Assembly (NCBI GenBank): GCA_937957985.1 | Contig: CALGOH010000091.1 | Span: forward strand, 1-27,691 | Length of the DNA: 27,691 nt | Origin: an uncultured Verrucomicrobiae bacterium | GTDB lineage: Bacteria > Verrucomicrobiota > Verrucomicrobiia > Verrucomicrobiales > Akkermansiaceae | Direction of reading: 5' to 3' | Part shown: one piece after another, positions 1 through 7,129 of the stretch | Position numbering within the stretch: position 1 is the first letter of the stretch | Layout of the letters: each line of letters opens with the position of its first letter | Translations under genes and position numbers: made by a program | Notes under the pieces: generated by a model | Database searches by the model: none | The model's input: only the letters and a program-made list of their open reading frames with translations | Told to the model about the DNA's origin: nothing

Positions 1-243
1 GAACGGCATTTCAGAATCGCGGGGCAGGAAACGGAATTCGGTGACGTTCCGGAACTCGATTGTCGCAGAGGCTGGAAGGCCTGCGGGAATGCCGTCTCGG
101 TCGGAGCGACGCCACAGGAAAGAGCAAGTCCGCTCGGCAACTGAGTAACGTAGCTCCTGAAAGTCGTAGTAATTATGGATATCCAGTTCATGCGGCGGCT
201 GAATAAGGTAAATACCCATCTTGATCGTGAAGTCGCGGTGCAT
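1..243 (-). CDS. Partial protein of unknown function (C-terminus beyond left edge)
   Basis: An open minus-strand frame runs off the left edge with no stop, giving at least 81 residues. It begins at an ATG at 243, five codons after an in-frame TAG; a second in-frame ATG lies at 219. The product reads like a genuine soluble protein, with HELDIHNYYDFQELRYSVAE near the start and IEFRNVTEFRFLPRDSEMPF at the edge. The latter resembles a beta-rich motif ('...F.PRD.EMPFTEDD') that I recall from uncharacterised, possibly immunity-like, bacterial proteins; that recollection is weak. The overlapping plus-strand frame at 175-444 looks less protein-like and was not called. Local sequence is less GC-rich than the rest of the window. 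No function is assigned. A palindrome at 279-298 lies just upstream. Confidence 0.6.
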   Translation of the reverse strand, partial: MHRDFTIKMGIYLIQPPHELDIHNYYDFQELRYSVAERTCSFLWRRSDRDGIPAGLPASATIEFRNVTEFRFLPRDSEMPF

Positions 244-278
244 ATGGTCAGTGGCCTAACAGTCTCTATTCCCATCGC

Positions 279-298
279 CCGGGTTATCGATATCCCGG
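279..298. promoter_or_regulatory. 20-bp near-perfect palindrome, possible operator
   Basis: The sequence CCGGGTTATCGATATCCCGG is its own reverse complement except for one symmetric T/T mismatch pair. It lies 36 bp upstream of the ATG at 243 of the left-edge gene, in the otherwise gene-free interval 244-511. That interval is comparatively AT-rich and also holds GATATC at 289-294, 365-370 and 414-419. Operator function is inferred from symmetry and position only; no regulator is in view. Apart from this palindrome I see nothing interpretable in 244-511. Confidence 0.35.
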
Positions 299-511
299 AT
301 GAGTTTCAGGGGAGGCTACGGCTGGAGATCCCGGGTTTTCAAGGAAATGTACCGGTCGGGTGTCGATATCAGGGTCTTCCGGAGGGTAGGAAGAGGACCC
401 AGGCTTCGTGCCGGATATCACCAGTCTTGCAGGAGCAGGGGTGAACTTGTGGACACTGTTGTCACCAGCCTGGGGCTTCCGGATTTTTCCGCAGGCAGCA
501 TGCGTGGCAGA

Positions 512-922
512 TCATGTCGGCGAATTCGATTCGCCTTCCTCCAGCCTCTGGAGAAGAATCCGCAGCGCGCCTCCCGAGATCCACACCTCGACCATCAGGC
601 ACGCCAGCGATCCGCCCATCAGGCCGAGGGCGATACCGAAACTCGGCATCGCGAGCCACTGCGCCTTCCCGATCACCGCCAGCATGGAGACGACGCACAG
701 GAAGAGGCTCACCGCGCCGAAGAACTGCATCCAGCGGATCAGCGTCAGCCGGCGCCGGAGGTTGGCGATCTGCCGCATCAGCGTCTCGTCGCGCTTCTCG
801 GTCCACGCCCCGTAGAGCTGACGGATCAGCGAGGCGAGATGCAGGAAGCGGTTGGTGAAGGAAAGGAACAGCAGGCTGATCGCGGGGAACAGCAGCGCCG
901 GGGTGGAAACTTCGAGGGTCAC
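512..922 (-). CDS. DUF2721 family membrane protein
   Basis: The 136-residue product matches the DUF2721 layout. The N-terminal helix begins VSTPALLFPAISLLFLSFTN (about residues 5-30), followed by a charged loop with NLRRRLTLIRWMQ (about 54-66). Two more membrane helices follow at about 65-87 and 95-117, then a short acidic tail. Family members are small bacterial inner-membrane proteins of unknown biochemical role, and the length is normal. The gene is divergent from the cardiolipin synthase at 1007, with about 84 bp between starts, so the two may share a promoter region. The ATG at 922 starts exactly where the family's N-terminal motif begins. The function remains unknown. Confidence 0.8.
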   Translation of the reverse strand: MTLEVSTPALLFPAISLLFLSFTNRFLHLASLIRQLYGAWTEKRDETLMRQIANLRRRLTLIRWMQFFGAVSLFLCVVSMLAVIGKAQWLAMPSFGIALGLMGGSLACLMVEVWISGGALRILLQRLEEGESNSPT

Positions 923-1006
923 GGACGCCTTTTAGCCGTTCCGGCGTCGGATCGCGAGCGTCGGTTCGTCCTTCCCCCGGAAGCGCGAACTGATAGAACG
1001 GAGGCG

Positions 1007-2440
1007 GTGCCCGATCCCTCATGGCTGCCGACCCTGACCCTGGCCGGCATCGTCCTGCTCCACGCCGTCGGCCTGGCGCACGTGCTCCACGTGCTCACGC
1101 ACGGGCGCACCGCCCAGGGCACCATCGCCTGGATCGTGTGCATGGTGGTCATCCCGTGGATCGCGATCCCCTTCTACTGGATCGCCGGCCGGCGCCGATT
1201 CTCCGGCTACATCCGCGCCCGCCGGGCCGAAGACGAGGACCTGCGGCGGATGTCGGAGAACCTGCACCGCCGCCTCCGCGACTACGAACTGAAGCCGAAC
1301 GACGCCTTCGGACGGGCGGCCGAGATCCTCGGCGGCCTCCCCTTCACCAAGGGCAACGACATCGAGCTGCTCATCGATGGCGAGGCGACCTTCCGCGAGA
1401 TCTTCCGCGCGATCGGCTCGGCCGAAAGCTACCTGCTCGTGAACTTCTTCATCGTGAAGAACGACCGGGTCGGAAGGAAGTTCCAGCAGGCGCTCATCGA
1501 GCGCGCCCGGGCCGGCGTGCGGGTCTGCTTCCTCTTCGACGAGATCGGCTCCCACAAGCTGCCGAACGACTACCTCCGCGAGATGGAGGACGCCGGCGTC
1601 CGCTGCCGCTCGTTCGGCACCAACCGCTTCTGGTGGTCCCGCTTCCAGGTCAACTTCCGCAACCACCGCAAGATCGTCGTCGTCGACGGCCGCGAGGCGT
1701 TCATCGGCGGCCTCAACGTCGGCGACGAATACCTCGGCCGCGACGAGAAGTTCGGTCCCTGGCGCGACACCCACCTCCAGCTCCGCGGCCCCACCGTGCA
1801 GGCCATCCAGCTCGTCTTCCTCGAGGACTGGAACTGGGCGGCCGACGAGCGCATCACCGATCTCGACTGGGACGGCGACCCGCAGCCGCACGACGAGATC
1901 ACGGCCATCCTGCCGACCGGACCGGCGGACTTCGCCGACTCATGGCAGCTCATCGTCGCCGAGGCCTGCAACAGCGCCAAGCAACGCCTGTGGATCACCT
2001 CGCCCTATTTCGTGCCCGATTCCGGCGTCCTCACCGCCCTGCAGACCGCGGCGCTGCGCGGCGTCGACGTCCGCATCCTGCTCCCGGAAAAGGCCGACCA
2101 CCTGATGGTCTGGCTCGCCGCCTTCACCTTCTACGAGGAGACCCTGCCCTACGGCATCCGGCTGTTCCGCTACCACGAGGGCTTCCTGCACCAGAAGGTG
2201 ATGCTGGTCGACGACCGCTACGGCTTTGTCGGCACCGGCAATCTCGACAACCGCTCGTTCCGGCTGAACTTCGAGATCACCGCGGTCACCACCGACCACG
2301 GGTTCATCGGCGACCTGCGGACGATGCTGGAAAAAGACTTCGACCGCTCCCGGGAGGTCGGGATCGAGGACTTCACGAAGCGACATGTCACCTTCCGCCT
2401 CGCCTGCAGGGCCGCCCGCCTCGCCGCCCCGGTGCTCTGA
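1007..2440 (+). CDS. cls: Cardiolipin synthase (phospholipase D superfamily)
   Basis: The 477-residue product has the usual full length for bacterial Cls, which condenses two phosphatidylglycerol molecules to cardiolipin and glycerol at the inner membrane. Two N-terminal membrane helices lie at about residues 7-27 and 38-60. The two HxK(x)4D catalytic motifs are intact: NHRKIVVVDG with H220, K222 and D227, followed by FIGGLNVGDEY; and HQKVMLVDD with H395, K397 and D402, followed by GTGNLDNRS. The start is set at GTG 1007, the only plausible in-frame start just ahead of the first helix. The frame stays open to 299, but that extension is antisense to the DUF2721 gene and has no Cls-like sequence. 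A GGAGG at 1000-1004 is only 2 nt from this GTG, closer than usual, so the exact start is uncertain. DUF4139 follows after 48 bp. Confidence 0.9.
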   Translation: MPDPSWLPTLTLAGIVLLHAVGLAHVLHVLTHGRTAQGTIAWIVCMVVIPWIAIPFYWIAGRRRFSGYIRARRAEDEDLRRMSENLHRRLRDYELKPNDAFGRAAEILGGLPFTKGNDIELLIDGEATFREIFRAIGSAESYLLVNFFIVKNDRVGRKFQQALIERARAGVRVCFLFDEIGSHKLPNDYLREMEDAGVRCRSFGTNRFWWSRFQVNFRNHRKIVVVDGREAFIGGLNVGDEYLGRDEKFGPWRDTHLQLRGPTVQAIQLVFLEDWNWAADERITDLDWDGDPQPHDEITAILPTGPADFADSWQLIVAEACNSAKQRLWITSPYFVPDSGVLTALQTAALRGVDVRILLPEKADHLMVWLAAFTFYEETLPYGIRLFRYHEGFLHQKVMLVDDRYGFVGTGNLDNRSFRLNFEITAVTTDHGFIGDLRTMLEKDFDRSREVGIEDFTKRHVTFRLACRAARLAAPVL

Positions 2441-2488
2441 AGATTTTTCCTGTCACAATCCGAACCCGCCACTTCAACAGACCCAGCC

Positions 2489-3907
2489 ATGAAAGCCACC
2501 CTGCTTGCCACCGCCTTGCTCATCCCGGCCGCCTTCGGCGAAACCGCGCTCACCATCTACAACCGCGACCTCTGCGTGATCCGCGAAGTGCTCCCCCTCG
2601 AACTCAAGGCCGGCGAAACGCAGGTTTCCTTCGACCGCGCCACCGCCCGCGTCCAGCCCGACTCGGTGATCATCCGCGACCCCGCCGGGAAGGCTTCCTT
2701 CTCGATCCTCGAACAGGGATACCGCAACGACCCGGTGAGCCGCTCGCTGCTCCTCGGCCACTTCGAGGGTCAATCCATCGAGTTCCGCCAGACCTATCCC
2801 GACGGCCGCGTCGAGATCCTCTCCGGAAAGATCATCCGCTCCGGCCACGTCCCCGGCGGCCAAGCCCAGGACCCGATCATCGAGGTCGACGGCAAGCTGC
2901 GCTTCCAGCTTCCCGGCGAGCCGCTTTTCCCGACCCTCGGCGACGACTCGATCCTGCGGCCCACGCTGTCATGGGTGATCGGCTCGAAGAAATCCGCCAA
3001 CTTCGACGCCCAGCTTTCCTACCTCAGCAACGGCTTCAGTTGGGAGGCGGACTACAACTTCGTCGCCCCCGAAAAGGGCACCACCGCCACGATGACCGGC
3101 TGGATCACGGTCGGCAACCAGAGCGGCACCGGCTTTCACGACGCCAGGATCAAGCTCGTCGCCGGCGACGTGAACATCATGCGGCCGCAGGCCCCGATGA
3201 GGCGGATGGAGATGATGGAAAGGGCCATGGCCGCCGATGCCGCGCCACAGGTCAAGGAAAAGGCCTTCGACGACTTTCACCTCTACACGCTGGGTCGCCC
3301 GCTCACCATCCGCGACAAGGAAACCAAGCAGGTCGAGTTCCTGCGCGCGCCGGAGGTCAAGGCGACCAAGGCCTACGTCTACGACCCCGTGGACATGCGC
3401 TACCACGGCGGCCGGAACACCAACCCGATCCAGGGGCAGCAGTTCTCGAAGGACGTCGCGATCTTCTGGGAATTCACCAACGACGAGGATAGCGGGCTCG
3501 GCCTGCCGCTCCCGGCCGGGCGCGTGCGCTTCTACCGCTCCGATGACGCCGACGGGAACCTGGAGTTCGTCGGCGAGAACAACATCGACCACACCCCGCG
3601 CAACGAGGAACTGAGCATCTACACCGGCAACGCCTTCGACCTCGTCGGCGAGCGGAAGATCACCAACTTCGAGCGCAACGACCCCCAGAACTGGATGCGT
3701 GAAAGCGTCGAGGTCACCGTCAAGAACCGCTCGAAGGAGCCCAAGGCGATCAAGGTCCGCGAGCACCTGTGGCGCTGGGTGAACTGGGAGATCGAGCAGC
3801 CCTCGATGGAGTTCGAGAAGAAGGACGCGCAGACCATCGAGTTCACCGTCCCGCTCAAGCCCGACGAGGAGAAGACCGTCACCTTCACCGCCCGCTATAG
3901 CTGGTAA
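2489..3907 (+). CDS. Secreted DUF4139 domain protein
   Basis: The 472-residue product begins with a cleavable signal peptide (MKATLLATALLIPAAFG), so it should be exported to the periplasm or beyond. The mature part starts TALTIYNRDLCVIREVLPLE and ends with a beta-rich region containing ERKITNFERNDPQNWMRESV, VKVREHLW-like strands and FTVPLKPDEEKTVTFTARYS, which matches the C-terminal part of DUF4139 proteins. The coiled-coil N-terminal DUF4140 module that often precedes DUF4139 is absent. The family has no established biochemical function. The start is the ATG directly before the signal peptide; no clear Shine-Dalgarno precedes it. It lies 48 bp after cls in the same orientation, so co-transcription is possible, and a strong hairpin follows at 3937-3962. 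Confidence 0.8.
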   Translation: MKATLLATALLIPAAFGETALTIYNRDLCVIREVLPLELKAGETQVSFDRATARVQPDSVIIRDPAGKASFSILEQGYRNDPVSRSLLLGHFEGQSIEFRQTYPDGRVEILSGKIIRSGHVPGGQAQDPIIEVDGKLRFQLPGEPLFPTLGDDSILRPTLSWVIGSKKSANFDAQLSYLSNGFSWEADYNFVAPEKGTTATMTGWITVGNQSGTGFHDARIKLVAGDVNIMRPQAPMRRMEMMERAMAADAAPQVKEKAFDDFHLYTLGRPLTIRDKETKQVEFLRAPEVKATKAYVYDPVDMRYHGGRNTNPIQGQQFSKDVAIFWEFTNDEDSGLGLPLPAGRVRFYRSDDADGNLEFVGENNIDHTPRNEELSIYTGNAFDLVGERKITNFERNDPQNWMRESVEVTVKNRSKEPKAIKVREHLWRWVNWEIEQPSMEFEKKDAQTIEFTVPLKPDEEKTVTFTARYSW

Positions 3908-3936
3908 GGAAGGGAGGAAGCAGCTCCATCGTGACC

Positions 3937-3962
3937 AGGGGCCGGACGCTCGTCCGGCCCTT
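3937..3962 (+). terminator. Intrinsic terminator-like hairpin after the DUF4139 gene
   Basis: A perfect 9-bp GC stem GGGCCGGAC / GTCCGGCCC (3939-3947 / 3952-3960) with a GCTC tetraloop is extended by a G-T and an A-T pair to 3937-3962. It starts 29 nt after the stop codon of the upstream gene. Only two T residues follow, so it may terminate weakly or act as an mRNA-stabilising hairpin. The rest of the gap to 4072 includes a TTGACC at 4014-4019, a possible -35 element for mdh, without a convincing -10. Confidence 0.6.
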
Positions 3963-4072
3963 CGCACATTCCGCCATCTTTGTCGCGCCCTCTCCGATCG
4001 GACCCGGATACGGTTGACCCCGGTTCGCGGTCTCGACTACTTCACTGCCGTCAATTCCACCCGACAAGAACC

Positions 4073-5062
4073 ATGAAGGATCCCATCACCATTTCCATCA
4101 CCGGCGCCGCCGGCAACATCGGCTACGCCCTGCTCTTCCGCCTCGCCTCCGGCTCCGTCTTCGGTCCCGACCAGCCGGTCAACCTCAACCTGATCGAAAT
4201 CGAGCCCGCCCTGCCGGCGCTCGAGGGCGTGGTCATGGAACTCGATGACTGCGCGTTCCCGCTGCTCAACAGGATCGTCGCCACCGCCGACCTGAGCGAG
4301 GGATTCAGGGACGCCGACTGGGCGCTGCTGGTCGGCTCGGTGCCGCGCAAGGCCGGCATGGAGCGCAACGACCTGCTCGGCATCAACGGCAAGATCTTCA
4401 CCGGGCAGGGCCAGGCGATCGCCGCCAACGCCAAGCCGACCTGCCGCACGCTGGTCGTCGGCAACCCGTGCAACACCAACTGCCTGATCGCGATGGCCAA
4501 CGCTTCGGGAATGCCGAAGAACCAGTTCTTCGCCATGACGCGGCTCGACGAAAACCGCGCCAAGTCGCAGCTCGCGATGAAGGCCGGCGTGCACTCCTCA
4601 CAGGTCACCAACCTCTGCATCTGGGGCAATCACTCGGCGACCCAGTATCCCGACTTCACCAACGCCAGGATCGACGGCAAGCCGGTCACCGAGGTCATCA
4701 CCGACCGCGAATGGCTGGAGGGCGAGTTCATCACCACCGTTCAGCAGCGCGGCGCCGCCATCATCAAGGCCCGCGGCGCCTCCTCCGCCGCCTCGGCCGC
4801 GAACGCGGCGCTCGACACCGTCGTCAGCCTGATCACCCCGACGCCCGAGGGCGACTGGCACAGTGTCGCCGTGGCCAGCGACGGCTCCTACGGCATCGAG
4901 GAAGGCATCATCGCCTCCATGCCGATCCGCACCAAGGCCGACGGTTCGTGGGAGGTCGTGCAGGGCGTGCCCGTCGACGAGTTCAGCCAGGGCAAGATCG
5001 ACGCCACCATCGCCGAGCTGAAGGAAGAGCGCGAAGCGGTGAAGGACCTCATTCCCGGCTGA
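4073..5062 (+). CDS. mdh: Malate dehydrogenase (NAD-dependent)
   Basis: The 329-residue product is a typical cytosolic/bacterial malate dehydrogenase, interconverting malate and oxaloacetate in the TCA cycle. The nucleotide-binding loop ITGAAGNIGYALLFRLASG is at residues 9-27 (GAAGNIG 11-17). Substrate-binding arginines are R92 and R98 in VPRKAGMERNDLL and R162 in MTRLDENRAKSQLA. D159 pairs with catalytic H187 in IWGNHSATQYPDF. NPCNTN at 131-136 is the usual cofactor/substrate segment. The ATG at 4073 gives the family's normal length and N-terminus; the upstream in-frame extension to 3980 has no homologous character. It appears to be transcribed alone between the hairpin at 3937-3962 and the terminator at 5133-5164. 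Confidence 0.96.
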   Translation: MKDPITISITGAAGNIGYALLFRLASGSVFGPDQPVNLNLIEIEPALPALEGVVMELDDCAFPLLNRIVATADLSEGFRDADWALLVGSVPRKAGMERNDLLGINGKIFTGQGQAIAANAKPTCRTLVVGNPCNTNCLIAMANASGMPKNQFFAMTRLDENRAKSQLAMKAGVHSSQVTNLCIWGNHSATQYPDFTNARIDGKPVTEVITDREWLEGEFITTVQQRGAAIIKARGASSAASAANAALDTVVSLITPTPEGDWHSVAVASDGSYGIEEGIIASMPIRTKADGSWEVVQGVPVDEFSQGKIDATIAELKEEREAVKDLIPG

Positions 5063-5072
5063 AAAGGGGAGA

Positions 5073-5120
5073 GCGGCTTTGCCTTGGCTCGCCGTAGCCT
5101 TGGCGAAGGAGGCAAGCCGC
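5073..5120. repeat. REP-like extended palindromic element
   Basis: The outer arms GCGGCTTTGCC (5073-5083) and GGCAAGCCGC (5111-5120) pair over 10 bp with one bulged T. Inside them TCGCC (5089-5093) pairs with GGCGA (5102-5106) around the loop GTAGCCTT. The core CGCCGTAGCCTTGGCGAAGGA resembles a short dispersed palindrome that I recall as common in intergenic regions of several bacterial phyla. It lies between the mdh stop and the terminator at 5133-5164. Only one copy is present in this window, so repetitiveness is inferred. Confidence 0.5.
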
Positions 5121-5132
5121 CGCATCATCAAG

Positions 5133-5164
5133 AGCCCGGCTCCCTCAAGGGAGTCGGGCTTTTT
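5133..5164 (+). terminator. Rho-independent terminator downstream of mdh
   Basis: A 12-bp stem AGCCCGGCTCCC / GGGAGTCGGGCT with a single mismatch and a TCAA tetraloop is followed by TTTT. It is positioned 71 nt after the mdh stop. The minus-strand vapC ends at 5197, so the hairpin lies between convergent transcription units and may also act on the minus strand. Confidence 0.85.
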
Positions 5165-5196
5165 CATGCATGGCGCACCACACCATCCACCATCCC

Positions 5197-5598
5197 TCAT
5201 CCCCGGATCCAATCCTCCACCACCACGCCCGGCACCCGTCCGAGATGCCTGGCATTTCCCGTGACCACCGTGAGCCGCAAAGCCCGGGAAATGCTCGCGA
5301 TCCACAGGTCCGCATCCGGGATCAGGTTCCCATCCATCTGCGACATCGCTTTGAAACCTCCAAAGAACTGCGCACCTCGACGCCCGATGGGCACCACCTT
5401 CAGCGTCTTCAGGAACTCATCGACCACCCGCTTGTTGCGCGACGGCTCCCGCGATTTCGCCGCACCGAAATACAACTCGCTCGCCGTGATCTCCGTCGTC
5501 ACGACTTCCTGATAGACCGCTCGGCGACGCCGGATCACCTGCTCGTTGCCGCGCAGGATCTCGACGCAGGTGTCGGTATCGAGCAGGTAGCCGTTCAT
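5197..5598 (-). CDS. vapC: VapC-type PIN-domain toxin (module 1)
   Basis: The 133-residue product is a PIN-domain ribonuclease of the VapC family, which cleaves specific RNAs when freed from its antitoxin. Conserved acidic residues are visible: D7 in YLLDTDTC, E41 in ITASELYFGAAKSR, D95/D97 in LIPDADLWIASIS, and the final strand VVTGNARHL where N115 or nearby residues complete the site. The ATG at 5598 overlaps the antitoxin stop (TGATG), indicating translational coupling; a GTG one codon earlier is an alternative start. It is the distal gene of a two-gene minus-strand operon. The mRNA target is not predictable from sequence. Confidence 0.88.
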   Translation of the reverse strand: MNGYLLDTDTCVEILRGNEQVIRRRRAVYQEVVTTEITASELYFGAAKSREPSRNKRVVDEFLKTLKVVPIGRRGAQFFGGFKAMSQMDGNLIPDADLWIASISRALRLTVVTGNARHLGRVPGVVVEDWIRG

Positions 5599-5891
5599 CA
5601 CCAGCCAAGATCGACATCCCGTCCCGCGGACCGCGCCGAGTAGAGCGCTTCGATTTCCTCATCGGCGGAAAGCTCCGAAACCCAGCTTCCCGAGAGCTTC
5701 TCCCAGGCATCGGCCTGCACCTCCGCCTCATCCCGGAGCCTTCCCTCTCTCGCAAGGGATTCACTGCTTTCCAAGCTCTTGCGCAACCGGAAGAGGATCT
5801 CCCCGCTCAAGCTCCGGTGGGACTCTGCCGCCCGACTCTTCAAGCCTGCCATCAAGTCCTCCGGGACGTTTTTCAAAGTAATCGCGCTCAC
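5598..5891 (-). CDS. vapB: VapB/FitA-type ribbon-helix-helix antitoxin (module 1)
   Basis: The N-terminal half (SAITLKNVPEDLMAGLKSRA, then AESHRSLSGEILFRLRKSL) is a FitA/Arc-like ribbon-helix-helix DNA-binding domain. The C-terminal half is acidic and likely wraps the PIN toxin. The product should neutralise the downstream VapC and autorepress the operon, as is usual for the family. The start is uncertain: GTG 5891 gives the canonical family N-terminus (97 residues) but has an AAGGAG only 1 nt upstream, while ATG 5909 gives six extra residues. If TTGAAA at 5920-5925 and TATCTA at 5898-5903 were the promoter, transcription would begin at about the GTG, giving a leaderless mRNA. That is speculative because the -10 is poor. 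Confidence 0.82.
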   Translation of the reverse strand: MSAITLKNVPEDLMAGLKSRAAESHRSLSGEILFRLRKSLESSESLAREGRLRDEAEVQADAWEKLSGSWVSELSADEEIEALYSARSAGRDVDLGW

Positions 5892-5998
5892 ACTCCTTAG
5901 ATACACCATTCTGCAACCGTTTCAATGCCATTATTACTCCAATAAACCACCTTACCTCTGTCCTTTTCTCTCAGGCGGATCCCCCATTCAATCAGCCC

Positions 5999-6781
5999 GT
6001 GTCCGAGCCCCTGACCATCGCCAATCGCACTTTCCAGTCCCGACTTCTCGTCGGCACGGGAAAATTTCCGTCGAACGAATCGATGCGCGACGCGCTGGAC
6101 GCGACCGGCACCGAGATCGTCACCGTCGCCCTGCGCCGCGCCGACCTTTCCGGGGAAAACGACCCCTATGCCAACATCCTGGAGTTCATCGACCCGGAGA
6201 AATATCTCATCCTGCCCAACACCAGCGGCGCGATGAACGCGGAGGAAGCCGTCCGGCTCGCCCGACTCGCCGCCGCCGCGGGCCTGCCGAAGTGGGTGAA
6301 GCTCGAGATCCACCCCGACCCGACCTACCTGCTCCCCGACCCGATCGAGACCCTCAAGGCGGCCGAAATGCTGGTGAAGGAGGGCTTCACCGTGCTGCCC
6401 TACATCAATGCCGATCCGGTGCTCGCCAAGCGCCTGCAGGAGGTCGGCACCGCGACCGTGATGCCCCTCGGCGCGCCGATCGGCTCGAACCAGGGCATCG
6501 CCACCCGCGACCAGATCCGGATCATCGTCGAGCAGGCCACCGTGCCGGTGGTGGTCGATGCCGGCATCGGCGTCCCCAGCCACGCGGCGGAAGCCATGGA
6601 ACTCGGCGCCGACGCCGTGCTGGTCAACACCGCCATCGCCATCGCCGGGGATCCGGTCCGCATGGGCCGCGCGTTCAAGCTGGCGGTCGAGGCCGGCCGC
6701 GAGGCCTTCGAGACCGGCATTCCGGAAATGCGGATCAACGCCTCCGCCACCAGCCCGCTCACCGGCTTCCTGAATGAGTGA
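5999..6781 (+). CDS. thiG: Thiazole synthase
   Basis: The 260-residue product is ThiG, which forms the thiazole phosphate moiety of thiamine from 1-deoxy-D-xylulose 5-phosphate, dehydroglycine and ThiS thiocarboxylate. The family hallmarks are present: FQSRLLVGTGKFPSNESM at the N-terminus, the Schiff-base lysine region WVKLEIHPDPTYLLPD (K101), VMPLGAPIGSNQGI, and PVVVDAGIGVPSHAAEAMEL followed by GADAVLVNTAIA for phosphate binding. GTG 5999 gives the standard length and N-terminus. No thiS, thiH, thiO or thiF gene is adjacent; thiG stands alone between two toxin-antitoxin modules. No thiamine-pyrophosphate riboswitch was recognised in the AT-rich 107-bp spacer upstream. Confidence 0.95.
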   Translation: MSEPLTIANRTFQSRLLVGTGKFPSNESMRDALDATGTEIVTVALRRADLSGENDPYANILEFIDPEKYLILPNTSGAMNAEEAVRLARLAAAAGLPKWVKLEIHPDPTYLLPDPIETLKAAEMLVKEGFTVLPYINADPVLAKRLQEVGTATVMPLGAPIGSNQGIATRDQIRIIVEQATVPVVVDAGIGVPSHAAEAMELGADAVLVNTAIAIAGDPVRMGRAFKLAVEAGREAFETGIPEMRINASATSPLTGFLNE

Positions 6782-6817
6782 ATTGACATCTCCGCACCAC
6801 TGCACCATGGCGCAGAT

Positions 6818-7129
6818 GTGCCTCGCTTGACCATTTCGCTCGATGACGAGCTCTACGCCATGGCGCGCGCCCACGCGGTGGGCCGGGGGCTGTCGTTGAG
6901 CAAGGCCGTCGCCGACCTGCTGAGGCGGCAGGTTTCTCCAGAGCCGCCCAGCCGAACTCAGGGACCCGGTCCGGCTTTTGATGCGGTGACGGGTTTTCCG
7001 ATCGTCGAAACCGACGGTCGTCCCATCACCTCCGAGGACATTCGGCGGTCGCTGGACGACGACGACGTGCGCCACCTGGAAATGATGGGGCTGAGTCAGG
7101 AGGAAATTCAGGAGTCGTTGGAACGATGA
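6818..7129 (+). CDS. vapB: Ribbon-helix-helix (CopG-like) antitoxin (module 2)
   Basis: The 103-residue product starts PRLTISLDDELYAMARAHAV and continues GRGLSLSKAVADLLRRQ, a short beta strand plus two helices typical of ribbon-helix-helix antitoxins. A linker rich in Pro and Gly follows, then an acidic tail (SEDIRRSLDDDDVRHLEMMG) suited to binding a toxin. GTG 6818 is the start that places the beta strand at the N-terminus. The gene begins 36 bp after thiG and overlaps the next PIN gene by 4 nt. It should autoregulate its operon together with the toxin (family knowledge). It is not similar in sequence to the module 1 antitoxin. Confidence 0.82.
   Translation: MPRLTISLDDELYAMARAHAVGRGLSLSKAVADLLRRQVSPEPPSRTQGPGPAFDAVTGFPIVETDGRPITSEDIRRSLDDDDVRHLEMMGLSQEEIQESLER

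Noticed and set aside
175..444. Possible plus-strand gene of 89 codons near the left edge
   Set aside because: It overlaps a more protein-like minus-strand frame that runs off the edge, and its C-terminal half looks random.
299..1006. N-terminal extension of the cardiolipin synthase frame
   Set aside because: It is antisense to the DUF2721 gene and not Cls-like; it merely lacks stops.
1019..3492. Long overlapping frames on both strands across cls and the DUF4139 gene
   Set aside because: They are highly Arg/Pro/Ala-rich and contain no motifs, whereas the cls and DUF4139 frames have clear family motifs and a signal peptide.
5945..5995. Possible thiamine-pyrophosphate riboswitch upstream of thiG
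   Set aside because: A CTGAGAG-like string is present only on the strand opposite to thiG, and the rest of the THI consensus, including the GAACCTGAT-type element, is absent.
6783..6811. TTGACA as a -35 element for the module 2 antitoxin
   Set aside because: No acceptable -10 sequence lies at 16-18 bp spacing, so a promoter cannot be supported.
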